Below are positions 48,016 to 61,034 of a DNA stretch of 64,000 bases, piece after piece (the stretch's first letter is position 1; each line of letters starts with the position of its first letter). The DNA is taken from assembly GCA_963662155.1 (NCBI GenBank), contig OY759261.1, positions 1,646,227 through 1,710,226 on the forward strand, read 5' to 3'. The position numbers and the translations under genes were made by a program. This stretch comes from Lamellibrachia columna (taxonomy: Eukaryota > Annelida > Polychaeta > Sabellida > Siboglinidae). The notes beneath the pieces are model-generated. The model worked only from the letters and a program-made list of their open reading frames with translations. It made no database searches and had not been told where the DNA came from.

Positions 48016-48942
48016 TTCCTGTGTCCAAGAAAGTGCGGTTTGTTTGGCGTTACCTGTGAGGGAATGCCACAACAGGTGACTTACGTGATTGACGAAGGAA
48101 TGACCGTCACCAAGGGAGCTAATTCTGTTATTAGCTACTTGGACCATTTCTTCGCCAATTACGGTGTTGGTGAGATGCATGTGCACCTGCATTGTAACAA
48201 CTGTTCTGGCCAGAATAAGAACAACTACCTGCTGTGGTATCTGGCATGGCGAGTCTTGCACACACTGCAACTATCCATCTCGCTAAACTTCCTCATCACA
48301 GGGCACACCAAATTTGGACCTGACTGGTGCTTTGGTCTAATAAAGCAGAATTATCGTCGACACATGGTGTCGTGTTTGGACGATATCGTCGATGTTGTCA
48401 AAACAAGCACCGTCACTGGCGTCAACATCCCACAGAGAGTTGGAACTGAAGATGGCGAGGTTGCTGTGCCACAGGCCGACTGGCAGTCATTTCTGCGGCC
48501 TTTCTTCCGAGTGATGAAAGGCATCAAACAATATCACCAATTTCGGTTTGAAGTGGCATAACCTGGAATGGTCTTCAACAAGGAGTTTGCTGATTCAGAG
48601 GAGGAGATGTGTGAACTGCTTCTGGATGCTGACGTGTTACCACCACCCCACCGGCCACAACCCGTCGCACAACCTGGTTTGGACAACAACAGAAAGTGGT
48701 ATCTCCACAACAAAATTCGGGAGTTTTGTACGCCAAACACCGTGGCCATCACCTGTCCACAGCAAGAAGAGGAGCCTGAGAATGTAGTGAGGCCAGTAGT
48801 GCAACGGAGTGTTGGGCCCCTTAGCGACAGTCGCAGGCCACAAATTGATGACAGTGACACGATTAAATTCGATGTATGAGACAACTAACGCTATTGATTG
48901 CCATCAGTTATCAATAGCAATCAGAGCACAACTAAATTGCAG

Positions 48943-48948
48943 AATAAA
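48943..48948 (+). terminator. Poly(A) signal AATAAA
   Basis: A canonical AATAAA lies 64 bp after the stop codon of the DUF7869-like frame, consistent with the original 3' end of that gene. Confidence 0.55.
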
Positions 48949-49734
48949 GCACTACAACTGAAAAATATGATTTGTTTCATTCTGTGAACAAATAACGTGA
49001 TTGTTCATAATAACAATAATAATACAAAAATAATGTTATGAAACCAATTTACAAGTAGAAGTAGTCAGACATGTATCTGCCTGATATGATGTGTGCATAA
49101 ACATTGTGTTACATGATAGTCTCCATTGTAATCCTCCCAGAACAAGTTATTGGATCTTCGAAGTCGATTTTCTCCAAAATGAATTAACTTTTTTAACCAT
49201 GGTATGTTTAAAATGAGAAATCTCTACAAAAAAATGAGATACATCAGTGAGGATGGTATCGTTTTGAATCTAAACATATGCTTGTTCCAGAAATATAACA
49301 AAATACATAACGTTTATTTTGTCCATGTTTACTTAGTGGAGTTGAAGTTTGGTAATTGGTAGTTGTAAGCTACTAATCATACAAATTAGTAATTTGGTAA
49401 TTGGTAGATGTAACAGATTAGCATTGCGAAATGTTGCCCTTATGTCATAAACATTATAATAGTTATGGCACATTATACCTTAGATGTATGGACATGCCCC
49501 ACCTTCTCCTACAGTAAAACTAAATGCTTAACTCGTACAGACCTGACTGTCGACGAGACCCACAAATACATACTCATGACGTCGTAAGACTAGGTTGCGG
49601 CGAAATCGCCGTCTGAATACAGGGCACACGATAATACGAAAAAGTTACACGTGACAGTGATTCGCAATTACGCGAAGTTGAACAGACGTTGGATATCAAC
49701 AGGGTCTTGCTCCTTTTACGTATACACCAAGTGT
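48949..49734. other. No gene recognised
   Basis: AT-rich sequence with no motif; the last 200 bp are richer in CpG (GGTTGCGGCGAAATCGCCG). Confidence 0.55.
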
Positions 49735-49737
49735 AGA

Positions 49738-50490
49738 TTTGTACATGCAACACTACGTATATGCAACACTACGCTCATGTAACTCTACTTACATGCAACA
49801 CTACGTACACACAACACCACGAGCATGCAACATTATGAACAGGCATGCAAAACAACGTAAACGCAACACAACGTACATGCACCACTACGTACATGCACCA
49901 CTACGTGCATGCACCACTACGTGCATGCACCACTGCGTACATGCACCACTGCGTACATGCACCACTGCGTACATACAGCATTACGTACATGCAAAATTAA
50001 TTATAGGCAAAGTTACGTACACGTAACACCACATACACGCAACACTGCCTACACACAACACTACATACATGTAGCACTACGTACATTCAACACTAATTAT
50101 ATGCAACACTACGTAGTGGCAACACTAGGTATATGCAACACTACGTACCGGCAACGCTACGTACACACAACTTTACCTAAATGCAACACTACGTAAACGC
50201 AACACTACGTACACGCAACACTAAGTGCATAACTATGCGTACATGCAACACTACGTACTCGCAAAACTACATACGCGCAAAATTACGTTCATGCAAAACT
50301 ACTTACAAGCAACACTACGGACATACAACACTACGTACATGTAACACTACGTACATGCAGAACTACGTACACGCAACACTACGTACACGTAATACTACGT
50401 ACTCGCAACACTACGTACACGCAATACTACGTACATGCAACACTGCGTACACTCAACATTGCATACATGCAACGCTACGTACATGTCAAA
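49738..50490. repeat. 16-bp array, ~47 copies
   Basis: Degenerate tandem copies of ACATGCAACACTACGT, each with GTAC/ACGT palindromes. The counterpart in F copy 1 (15,575-15,795) has about 13 copies. Plus-strand frames of about 95-105 codons across it are artefacts. Confidence 0.88.
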
Positions 50491-50751
50491 ACAAGTAAAT
50501 ATGGCGACCCTGCGATGTATTTTCGTAATTAAAACTATGACCGTTGGTTTCTGCCAGTTTCATAAAAAGAAACTGGCAAAATCCCTTCCACCAGACCCAC
50601 ATACTGCAAGTGCATATCAAATGTTTATCGAATCCATACAATAATATAAGAAGTGAAAGAGTATGTTGTTCACATCATTACGTATATGTTCGCAACAGTG
50701 AAATGCTGCACACACAAACTCAGCAATACCTCAATGTTTATTTTGGTTTGC

Positions 50752-51155
50752 AGTGTTTACCACCTCGCTGTGTTTAACACCTCGCAGTGTTTACCACCTC
50801 GCTGTGTTTAACACCTCGCAGTGTTTACCACCTCGCTGTGTTTAACACCTCGCAGTGTTTACCACCTCGCTGTGTTTAACACCTCGCTGTGTTTAACACC
50901 TCGCAGTGTTTACCACCTCGCTGTGTTTAACACCTCGCAGTGTTTACCACCTCGCTGTGTTTAACACCTCGCTGTGTTTAACACCTCGTAGTGTTTACCA
51001 CCTCGCTGGATTTAACACCTCGCAGTGTTTACCACCTCGCAGTGTTTACCACCTCGCTGTGTTTACCACCTCGCTGTGTTTAACACCTCGCTGTGTTTAA
51101 CACCTCACAGTGTTTACCACCTCGCTGTGTTTACCACCTCGCTGTGTTTAACACC
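50752..51155. repeat. 17-bp array, ~24 copies, in F copy 2
   Basis: The unit is GTGTTTAACACCTCGCA or GTGTTTACCACCTCGCT, in alternating two-unit patterns. F copy 1 has only one degenerate pair at the homologous place (GCAGTGTTTACCGCCTTGCA near 16,084), with the same flanks on both sides. Confidence 0.92.
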
Positions 51156-51294
51156 TAAATGTGTCAGTATACAAATGTCAACGTATGGTTTTATTTTGTA
51201 AAACATGCGACACATGTTGGTAACATCATCGAAGATTGCACAAAGTGAAAGAAACTATGGGTCTAATCATTATGCAATATTGACTTCATAGATA

Positions 51295-51510
51295 CCCTTA
51301 TGAACATATACCATCGTATTCCATGGTAAAATACCATGGTGTTTTGGAACAGGTAACCCATGGTATACCATACACTTACCACACAAAATATATAAAAAAG
51401 CATGGTCTACCACAGTTTACCATGTAATGTCATGGTATGCCATGCTATATGACTCTATGCCATGTAATGTAACGAAATACCATAGTATGCCATGTAATTC
51501 CATGATATAT
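51295..51510. repeat. CCATGGTA palindrome cluster, second copy
   Basis: Counterpart of 16,655-16,860, with TATACCATCGTATTCCATGG at its start and many CATGGTA/TACCATG modules. The number and order of modules differ from copy 1. Confidence 0.7.
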
Positions 51511-52084
51511 TTTCAAAAGGGTATAGGACATTAAATGCTTATTCAATATACAGTTTTTGCAAGCTCATCTATCCCATTGCGCGGTCGTTGCGGTAAGTGG
51601 GAAATCAGGAACTAATGCGAGTGTTTGGATAACGCGCCAATGTAACCTGATCTACGCGGATCGCCGGTAAATCTAAATTTTTTTGGCTCAGTTGATGCCA
51701 ATTGACTTACAATATGATGTCTGACTGAGATAGCTTCATCGTATTTTTCTTACGGCACCACGGAAAAGTCACAGTTTCCCATGCTTATGCCCCATGGCCA
51801 CTAAAATGTTGCGTATTTTCAGTCAAAAAACAGTTGTATGTACAATGGTGTCGAATTATTTGTTTTGATTCAACCATTATTTAAACGTAACATACATAGG
51901 GAATCCATTTACTGATTGCGCAAGCCAGATCGGTGTTTCTCTAACTGATCGACATGGCACTAGCAAGAAGCGGTGACGTAGCACGCTCTGCGACGGAGGG
52001 AGTCGAGATGTGGTGTTTTCTAAAACTTTCTAATTATGACGGAGTAACAGTTTATGATAGAGAAGTGGTGGCATTGTGATGGTT

Positions 52085-52385
52085 TTAAGTGTGTATTTTA
52101 TATATTTGTTCAAATCATCGAAATAATTGACTTTAGTCGTTAGGTCTGGTAAGGCTCAAAATAGTTGAAATCCAAAACGGTAAACACTTTATGGGGTCAT
52201 GGGCGTGACTTCCATCCTCTCGCCGATCAGATGACAAAGTTATGAAATTTCACCAAAGGCGACATTCGTGAATTTTCAGTTGCACAAACAAGCTAGCATG
52301 TCGTAGTAGATATTAAGTAGGTTTGAATTTTCGCAAAATTAATTTGAAATGAGACGAGCATAAAATCGAACTGAGGAGGCTCCTT
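52085..52385 (+). repeat. Dispersed element E, copy 6 (short), inside F copy 2
   Basis: Same insertion as copy 5, with CAAATCATCGAAATAATTGA, TAGTCGTTAGGTCTGGTAAG and ATCGAACTGAGGAGGCTCCT. Confidence 0.78.
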
Positions 52386-52624
52386 TGACAAATATTATTG
52401 CTCGCTCAGAATGACAAGGCTCGAATGCGGGAATTTACCTTTAGTTGGCAGTGGACCCTTCGTCGCTGGTCGAACGGGTAATAAAGGGCATCAGTAGTAT
52501 ATTTGTTTCGGTAGAGATAGATTACGGATTCTTTGTGTGCATTTCGCTCGCTTGTACCCTGTCAACAACGCCAGGTGAAGCGACACTGGAAGGTTGAATT
52601 CAGGATGTAATGAATGACGTCTGA

Positions 52625-53650
<1,026 letters not shown>

Positions 53651-55398
53651 ATCCCCCACAATATAACTCTCGCCTAAGTAAATATTCTAATATATCCAGT
53701 GTATAATAAAACAAAACCGTACGTCCCCCACAATATAACTCTCGCCTAAGCAAATATTCTAATATATCCAATGTATAATAAAACAAAACCGTATGTCCCC
53801 CACAATATAACTCTTGCCTAAGTAAATATTCTAATATATCCAATGTATAATAAAACAAAACCGTATGTCCCCCACAATATAACTCTCGCCTAAGTAAATA
53901 TTCTAATATATCCAGTGTATAATAAAACAAAACCGTATGTCCCCCACAATATAACTCTCGCCTAAGTAAATATTCTAATATATCCAGTGTATAATAAAAC
54001 AAAACCGTATGTACCCCACAATATAACTCTCGCCTAAGTAAATATTATAATATATCCAGTGTATAATAAAACAAAACCGTATATCCCCCACAATATAGCT
54101 CTCGCCTAAGTAAATATTCTAATATATCCAGTGTATAATAAAACAAAACCGTATGTCCCCCACAATGTAACTCTCGTCTAAGTAAATATTCTAATATATC
54201 CAATGTATAATAAAACAAAACCGTATGTCCCCACAATTTGACTCTCGCCTAAGTAAATATTCTAATATATCCAGTGTATAATAAAACAAAACCGTATATC
54301 CCCCACAATATAACTCTCGCCTAAGTAAATATTCTAATATATCCAGTGTATAATAAAACAAAACAGTATGTCCCCCACAATGTAACTCTCGCCTAAGTAA
54401 ATATTATAATATATCCAATGTATAATAAAACAAAACCGTATGTCCCCCACAATATAACTCTTGCCTAAGTAAATATTCTAATATATCCAATGTATAATAA
54501 AACGAAACCTTATGTCCCCCACAATACAACTATCGCCTAAATAAATATTATAATATATCCAATGTATAATAAAACAAAACCGTATGTCCCCACAATATAA
54601 CTCTCGCCTAAGTAAATATTCTAATATATCCAATGTATAATAAAACAAAACCGTATGTCCCCACAATATAACTCTTGCCTAAGTAAATATTCTAATATAT
54701 CCAATGTATAATAAAACGAAACCTTATGTCCCCCACAATATAACTCTTGCCTAAGTAAATATTCTAATATATCCAATGTATAATAAAACAAAACCGTATG
54801 TCCCCACAGTATAACTCTCGCCTAAGTAAATATTCTAATATATTCAATGTATAATAAAACAAAACCGTATGTCCCCACAATATAACTCTTGCCTAAGTAA
54901 ATATTCTAATATATCCAATGTATAATAAAACAAAACCGTATGTCCCCACAATATAACTCTCGCCTAAGTAAATATTCTAATATATCCAATGTATAATAAA
55001 ACAAAACCGTATGTCCCCACAATATAACTCTCGCCTAAGTAAATATTCTAATATATCCAATGTATAATAAAACAAAACCGTATGTCCCTACAATATAACC
55101 TTTGCCTAAGTAAATATTCTAATATATCCAATGTATAATAAAACAAAACCGAATGTCCCCACAATATAACTCTCGTCTAAGTAAATATTCTAATATATCC
55201 AATGTATAATAAAACAAAACCGTATGTCCCCACAATATAACTCTCGCCTAAGTAAATATTCTACTATATCCAATGTATAATAAAACAAAACCGTATGTCC
55301 CCACAATATAACTCACGTCTAAGTAAATATTCTAATATATCCAATGTATAATAAAACAAAACCGTATGTCCCCACAATATAACTCTCGCCTAAGTAAA
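53651..55398. repeat. 71/72-bp minisatellite, ~24 copies, at the 3' end of a pol gene
   Basis: The unit is CCCCCACAATATAACTCTCG, CCTAAGTAAATATTCTAATA, TATCCAATGTATAATAAAAC and AAAACCGTATGT. Units with C5 (72 bp) dominate at low coordinates and C4 (71 bp) at high coordinates, so the array has two domains. In element sense (minus strand), each unit ends in GTGGGGG, resembling a polypurine tract. The array lies between the RNase H end and R copy 2. Confidence 0.93.
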
Positions 55399-55419
55399 CG
55401 GTAGTACAGTGTAAACATC

Positions 55420-56600
55420 AACAAAATTGTGGCTGGTTCTGCCTAATCCAAACCGCTTAGGTAATTTGCACTGGGGATTTTTTCAACCCGATACCGATAA
55501 GGTTGAAGGTTCAAGGCCTATCTCATTAATCTCGGGATTGGTCATCTTAGTATCACTAAGAAATGCCAAAGGCTGGTGGTCGGTTTGTAAATACAATTTC
55601 CGGTCGTATAGATAGGCGTTACATTTGTCGATCGCCCACACACTCGCCAAACATTATTTCTCTACAGTAGCATAAGACTTCTGAGCCCTAGTTAGTTTCT
55701 TACTTGCAAACATCACGGGAAAAGACTGCCCAACATGTATTTGGAGCAAGACGGTCCCTAGACCGTTATCGGATGTCAACACCAGGTAATCTAAGTACAA
55801 GAGCATTACACATGCGTGATTTCAGCTCGGTAAACGCTTTATTAGGTTCCTCGGTCCATTCCACAACAGTGGGAGCCCCTTTCGTCGTCGAGTCAATCAA
55901 AGGAGCTGTAAGACTGGCATAACGCGGAAAGAATTTCCGGTAATACCCAGAGAGCCTAGAAGAGATCTAATGTGTGTCTTGGTGTGAGGTATTTGGGCAT
56001 CTCGAACTTTCAACACATTGTCAGACTGAGTCAGTACTAGGCCAGATCCCACCTTATATCCTACAAAATCCACACGAGAAAATCCCACCTGACACTTGGA
56101 CGGTTTCATCGTGAGCGAAGCTTCACGCACCCGGAAAAAATATGGCATCTGTCGAAACTGATGTAACCCAAAGGAAGAGGCGAATGCTGTTTTCTCCCTA
56201 TCGCATTGACACCAATAACCTTTGCAGAAGTCAAAAGTAGAGAATATCGTATACTTAATCAACCTAGCATAATATTACCTCAGGGTTAGGCATAGGTTCC
56301 GCATCGAACATATTTTTGCCTGATTTAGATGGCGAAAATCGACTCTCGGCCGATAAGACCCATCCGTTTTCTTGACTAACAAGAGAGGGGAGCAAAATGG
56401 CGATTTTGACGGTTCAATTACCCTTAAGGTTAACATCTTATTTACCTCTGTCTCGATATCTCCTACTCTGGGGAAGGGAACTGGATAAGGTTTCATTCTG
56501 ATTGCATTGTCAGTATTCAGCTGAATTCCGTGTTCTTCGAGATTGGTACATCCTAGTACGCCTGAAAAGATATCACTGTATTCTTTCATTAACAGTCGTA
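55420..56600 (-). pseudogene. Reverse transcriptase and RNase H, active site deleted
   Basis: RT starts EYSDIFSGVLGCTNLEEHGI, MKPYPVPFPRVGDIETEV, RVIEPSKSPFCSPLLLVKKT, DGSYRPRVDFRHLN, then FSTFDFCKGYW. After REKTAFASSFGLHQFRQMPY the sequence jumps to RVREASLTMKPSKCQVGFSR, so the block with the YxDD catalytic pair is gone. The connection reads IPHTKTHIRSLLG. RNase H shows FASKKLTRAQKSYATVEK, a stop, CLASVWAIDKCNAYLY, LQTDHQPLAFLSDT. The order RT then RNase H, after integrase, is clear. Confidence 0.85.
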
Positions 56601-56699
56601 ATTCCTCCGTCTGTTATCATTCAGGTCTGGATTGACCTTAACATATCGACAAGTTTCTTGTCTTTAACTGGGTTCCTTTTCCCAATATAATTTGGGACA

Positions 56700-57345
56700 C
56701 TCTACATGATCAAGAATGGCCGTCATGGCGCCACTAATGGTGTCCCTGTCAGTGTACTCTTGCAACATGTTCACATGGAACAATCAATTACGGTCGCCAA
56801 TCTCGATCCCGTAATCTGTATTGCCTACCTTCGCTGTGACAGTGTAGGGACCCTTCCAGTGTAACAACAATTTGTTGTGATCGGTAGGGAGCATCACTAA
56901 TACCTTGTCCCCGACCTTCATTGTTCCCAACTTCGCCATCATGTCGAAATGCGTCTTGTACTTCCGCTAAGCTGAAGTATAATTCTCTCGCGTTAATTCA
57001 AACGTTTCCTCAATTATGTTTCGCATATCGAACACGTATACGTACGTGGTCGTCAACTCCTAATCCGCCCTTTCCTTCGTCCATAACTCCGGGAGAGTGG
57101 TCATAGTAGCACACTATTGAAAATATTTCCTTACTTCTCCTAAAATGCCTAACCAATAGAAGTGTGCCAAATTCGATCTGACGATTTCTGGATTCCCAGG
57201 TGACTGGATAGAATTCCATCGCGTCCAATCTTCATCAATCCTGATCGTAGGCTTGTTGGTACAATCGCTTGTTTCACGATAGTCACATCTTCGGGGCGAC
57301 GGTAAAACCGAAACAACATATCCTTTGTTAACTTGAATCAAGTTT
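56700..57345 (-). pseudogene. Integrase, catalytic core deleted
   Basis: The zinc-binding domain reads TIVKQAIVPTSLRSGLMKIG, RDGILSSHLGIQKSSDRI; the first His of HHCC is Arg (GRDG), the second is kept (SSH). Right after the expected end of that domain (FYWLGILGEVRKYFQ, stop, C) the sequence jumps to LPELWTKERADL and YVYVFDMRN, which normally lie past the DDE core. About 150 residues, including all three catalytic acids, are missing. The C-terminal domain follows: MKVGDKVLVMLPTDHNKLLL, HWKGPYTVTAKVG, a stop, then LFHVNMLQEY. Confidence 0.82.
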
Positions 57346-57640
57346 CCCTCATTTTCTATCCGAACACTCGCCGTCAGTCATCTCGTTATAAATGCTTAGA
57401 CTTCCATCCTCGCGTTGAGGTTTCTTGAACTCAGCCGCCGGGACATGGAAGTGGCTTACTTCCGGTGCATGAAGTGGATTCTTTTGCTATTTGTGCACGG
57501 GTCTGCACCGCACATCCTACACCCTTCTCGACTCTCTTTAAATTAGAATGATCATATACTGGAGTTTCATTTTCGGCGTTCATTACTGATGTTTTCCCCA
57601 CTTCGTCAGAATCCGTGTTCTTTAAATGTTTAACAGTTCC

Positions 57641-57905
57641 TTAGAATGTAAGGGTGTACTCCAGGAATATTTCCGACAACCAAATTGCAGACATAAAGCT
57701 CTCCTGTAAACACAAGGGTATCATGAAACACCTAGCTACTGGTACTTCCATGATTGACCGATCCATTAAAACAAGCTTCTGATTTCGTCCAGTCAAATGG
57801 CTGGTATCAACGAGATCCGTCCTAATGATAACTCCATCGCAGCCGGTATCTCGTAACACCGTAATTGTTACGTCACCCATTCGACCATCCATAACAGGGA
57901 GATGT
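57641..57905 (-). pseudogene. Aspartic protease of the Gmr1-like element
   Basis: GDVTITVLRDTGCDGVIIRT holds the DTG active-site motif with Cys following (DTGC), then LVLMDRSIMEVPVA. Retroelement proteases of this group act as dimers to cut gag-pol. The C-terminal half is short before the frame breaks. Confidence 0.8.
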
Positions 57906-58900
57906 CCTTATCCGTAAGCGTCTACACTTCCCACGACAAGAAGGGAACAACCATTGTAGAAATACGTATATATTTAACAAGATTTAACAAGATTGCCATC
58001 CCAAACAACAAGTTCCAGATGGCAAGTGGACAAGGAAGCCATTGGCTTATCGAGAGTCCAACAATTTTCTCATTATGTGTAACCCGCCCTTATCAGATAT
58101 CTGTCCATTCTATTTTTAAACACATTCACACTACTAGCATTAACACAATAATTTGGCAGTTTGTTCCATTCATTTACCACCCTCTGTGAGAGAGAGTACT
58201 TTCTCATGTCCAACCTACACTGCTCCTTAACTAATGCTGCTTTGTGTCCTCTGGTTCTACTGCCTTCTTTAAGTTTGAAGAACATATTCCTATCAACATC
58301 CTCATAACCATTCACTATTTTAAACATTTCTATTTGGTCTCCTCTTAGTCTCCTGGTGTCTAGTGTTGTCAAACCACATTGCACTAAGCGGCTTTCGTAA
58401 CTAAGGTCTCTCAATTCTGGAATCATTTTAGTTGCTCTTCGTTGTATTTTTTCTAGCTTGTCTATGTCCTTTTTACGATAAGGCCTCCATGCTTGAATAC
58501 AATATTCCAACTATTGCTTTGTACAGGGGTACAATTAGCTGTTTCTCCTTATACGTGACAGTTCTCCTAATTAGCCCTATAATTTGATTTCCTTTCGAAG
58601 CAGCAAACCCACATTGCTCTGAAACTTTCATGTCAGCACTAAATGTTACTCCTAAGTACTTTTCTTGTGTGGGTCTACAGCATCCCCCATTTCATATTCT
58701 TCGTTCATGTTTCCATATCCTATGTGTATACATTTACACTTCCAAAAATTGAATAGCATTTGCCGTTTTTCTGACCATTTAACTATTTTATCTAGATCAT
58801 CATGTAATCATTGTTTATCTGTATCATTAGTAACATTTCTGAATACTTTTGTGTCATCTGCAAATTTGAGTACTTTGATAGATATGTCAACTTCCCAATC

Positions 58901-59024
<124 letters not shown>

Positions 59025-59529
59025 GTATAGGGCCTAATAATGATCCCTGTGGTACCCCACTCAAAACAGATTTACACTTAGAAATCTCACCATCTACTAT
59101 TACTCTCTGCTTTCTATGTGTAAGCCACTTTTCTATCCAGTTGATTACATCATTACCATGGGCGTTTAGTTGTTTAAGTAACAATATTTGATGTGGCACT
59201 TTATCGAAAGCTTTCTGAAAATTTACAACATCCACTGGTGACCCGTCGTCTATCCACTTCGTAATTTCTTCCAAAAAACATAAGATATTGGTTAGACACG
59301 AACTTGCTTTTAGGGGAACCCATGTTGAGATGTATTTATTAATTTATGTTTTACAAGGAATTCCACCATGTGGTCTATAATTAATGTTTCGAGTAATTTA
59401 CTTACAACTGATGTTAAACTCACTGGTCTGTAATTTTCTGGCTTGTTCCTCGATACCTTCTTAAATAGTGGCGTAATGTTGGCTTCTTTCCATTCTGAAG
59501 GAACTATTCCTTCTTCTAGTGAAAAGTTA

Positions 59530-59939
59530 TGAAGAACGCCTGAAAGAATGTGGTTTAACAACTCTAGAGACAAGGAGGTTCAGAGGAGATCAGATTGAAG
59601 TTTTTAAGATATTGAATGGGTATGAAAATATTGATAGAAATATGTTTTTCTCACTCAAGAAGGATAGCAGAACTAGATGACATGAGGTAAAATTAGTAAA
59701 GGATCATTGTAGATTGGACATCAGGAAGCCCTCGTTCTCACAGAGGACAATAAATGAATGGAACAAATTGTCTACAGATTGTGTAACTGTTAGCAGCGTG
59801 AATATGTTTAAAAACAAGGTTGACACATATCTCAGGAGGGCGGGTTATAAGTAGATGAACATTGTTGGACTCTCGATAAGCCAATGGCTTTCTTGTCCAC
59901 TTGCCATCTGGGCCTTTGGCTTGGATGGCAAATCTTGTT
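59530..59939 (+). mobile_element. CR1-like LINE, copy 3 (B3), 3' fragment inserted antisense into B2
   Basis: Encodes the RT C-terminus in one almost open frame (ERLKECGLTTLETRRFRGDQ ... INEWNKLSTDCV ... YLRRAGYK), with a single stop (TGA at the Gly/His region near 59,678), then the 3' UTR to AATCTTGTTA. It is flanked by the 7-bp duplication AAAGTTA (59,523-59,529 and 59,940-59,946). B2 resumes cleanly on the other side, with CAAGTGGTGTAC. Confidence 0.87.
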
Positions 59940-60300
59940 AAAGTTAAAAAAATGTGCAAGTGGTGTACTAATTTGCTCAACAATTTCCTTAAGCAGTTTT
60001 GATGGTATCCCATCAACTCCAGGTGATTTATTATCTTCTTAATTTTCTTTGCTATAATTTCAGGAATTACAAATAACTGCCCTAAATGTTCTGATTTATT
60101 GCTCTCAAATTTAGTAAATGGAATTGTAAGTGAGCTGATATCTTATGTGGTAAAAACTGAGCTGAAATATACTCATTCATGATCTCTGCCATTTAAAACC
60201 CGTCTGAAATTATGTTTCCACTGTTGTTTTCCAATGGTCCGACCTTATCTCGAACTTTCTGTTTACTCCTTGAATAAGCATAGAAACTCTTGCTTTACAA

Positions 60301-61034
60301 TCAATCATTCATGACGACAGTTGTCAATCGCCATACCGGCATTTCCATTGATCTGCCTACGAGCCCGTGCAAGTCTGTCACCTGATGATAACGGTTTCCC
60401 AGTCGGACAATTGCTCGCAAAGTGTCCTGGTTTCTGGCACAGAAAACACACACTTTTCGAACGCTTGTAGAATTTCTTCCTATAATCAACTTACGTTTAC
60501 TGGTACTGTACCAGCAAGGCTTCCTTCAACTTGTCATAATCACGGGCTTCGGGTGCAGGTAGTAGTGAATATACGTCAAGGGCTTGTTCTGATAAGAATG
60601 AACCCAGGAAGGTACCATAGCAACTATGTTCCAAAACCTTCATTTTTGGCATAGCTTTCGAATCATTGGATATAAGAGTCCACTTCATCTTTATCTTCAG
60701 TAAAGGCTGGAAGCTTGGGATTTCTCCTTACAATTCTGACAATATGTGAGGCGTCGCTTCCCTCACTGGCTTCGTGTGTCTCCTGGTTAGAACCTTCCAA
60801 CTTCATCGCTAACATCTCTTTTTCGTGTCGTCAAAGTGCCTCCGCTTCGGCAGCAGCTTTCTCATCTAATTCCATAGCAGGTAATCTCTCTTTCTCCTTT
60901 TCTCTCCTAGCAATAGTATGCTCTGCCCTGGCTATATCTTGCTCCTTAGTAACAACGTTACTAAGCCCCTCTCTTTCGAGACCTAAATCTTTTCCTCGAA
61001 TAGTGGTTGAACCTACATGATGCCAACCAGCCAT
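60301..61034 (-). pseudogene. gag of the Gmr1-like element
   Basis: Starts MAGWHHVGSTTIRGKDLGLE. A charged helical region follows (KEQDIARAEHTIARREKEKE), then NPKLPAFTEDKDEVDSYIQ and FLGSFLSEQALDVYSLLPAP plus RDYDKLKEALL, the capsid-like pattern of gypsy gag. A CX2CX4HX4C knuckle (CFLCQKPGHFASNCP) lies near 60,445-60,401 with basic flanks (KRSKS; RLARARRQ). At least two frameshifts and stops occur between these parts. Gag would form the particle and bind RNA. Confidence 0.82.

Larger units (their letters stand above)
42835..48879 (+). pseudogene. DUF7869-like gene, two exons, broken by a CR1 tail and a 43-bp array
   Basis: Exon 1 (acidic, Ser/Asp-rich: GDVSDDSVSSNEIDSTDVSQ) ends at a GTAAGT donor. 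Exon 2 encodes DKLTALLKHYKEFGLTPRYK, VVAFLVYFAEDHALVLPGRI and FERFDNKLLPSNYTK to 44,113. After an insertion it resumes at 44,391 (LWRTLVPYTVKTRPMTDL; CWICQKNN-like LWICQKNN). After the array come YFLCPRKCGLFGVTCEGMPQ (48,010), then HVHLHCNNCSGQNKNNYLLW, FLITGHTKFGPDWCFGLIKQ, VTGVNIPQRVG and the end IDDSDTIKFDV at 48,879. The GQNKN...GHTKF..D pattern resembles DUF7869, found in multicopy proteins of invertebrates and possibly a transposase-derived fold. In-frame stops at 47,998 and 48,559, the LINE and the array indicate a pseudogene. The upstream limit is a TAG at 42,832; the true start is lost. Confidence 0.7.
49735..52624 (+). repeat. Dispersed segment F, copy 2
   Basis: Collinear with F copy 1 from the 16-bp array to the LTR-like repeat R, with the same E insertion. 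It differs mainly by tandem expansions: the 16-bp array is three times longer, and a 17-bp array replaces a single-copy stretch. It is the sister copy of 15,575-18,224, apparently duplicated together with the adjoining R. Confidence 0.75.

Noticed and set aside
49738..50490. Possible CRISPR-like array
   Set aside because: The repeats are directly adjacent with no unique spacers, and the context is a eukaryotic genome.
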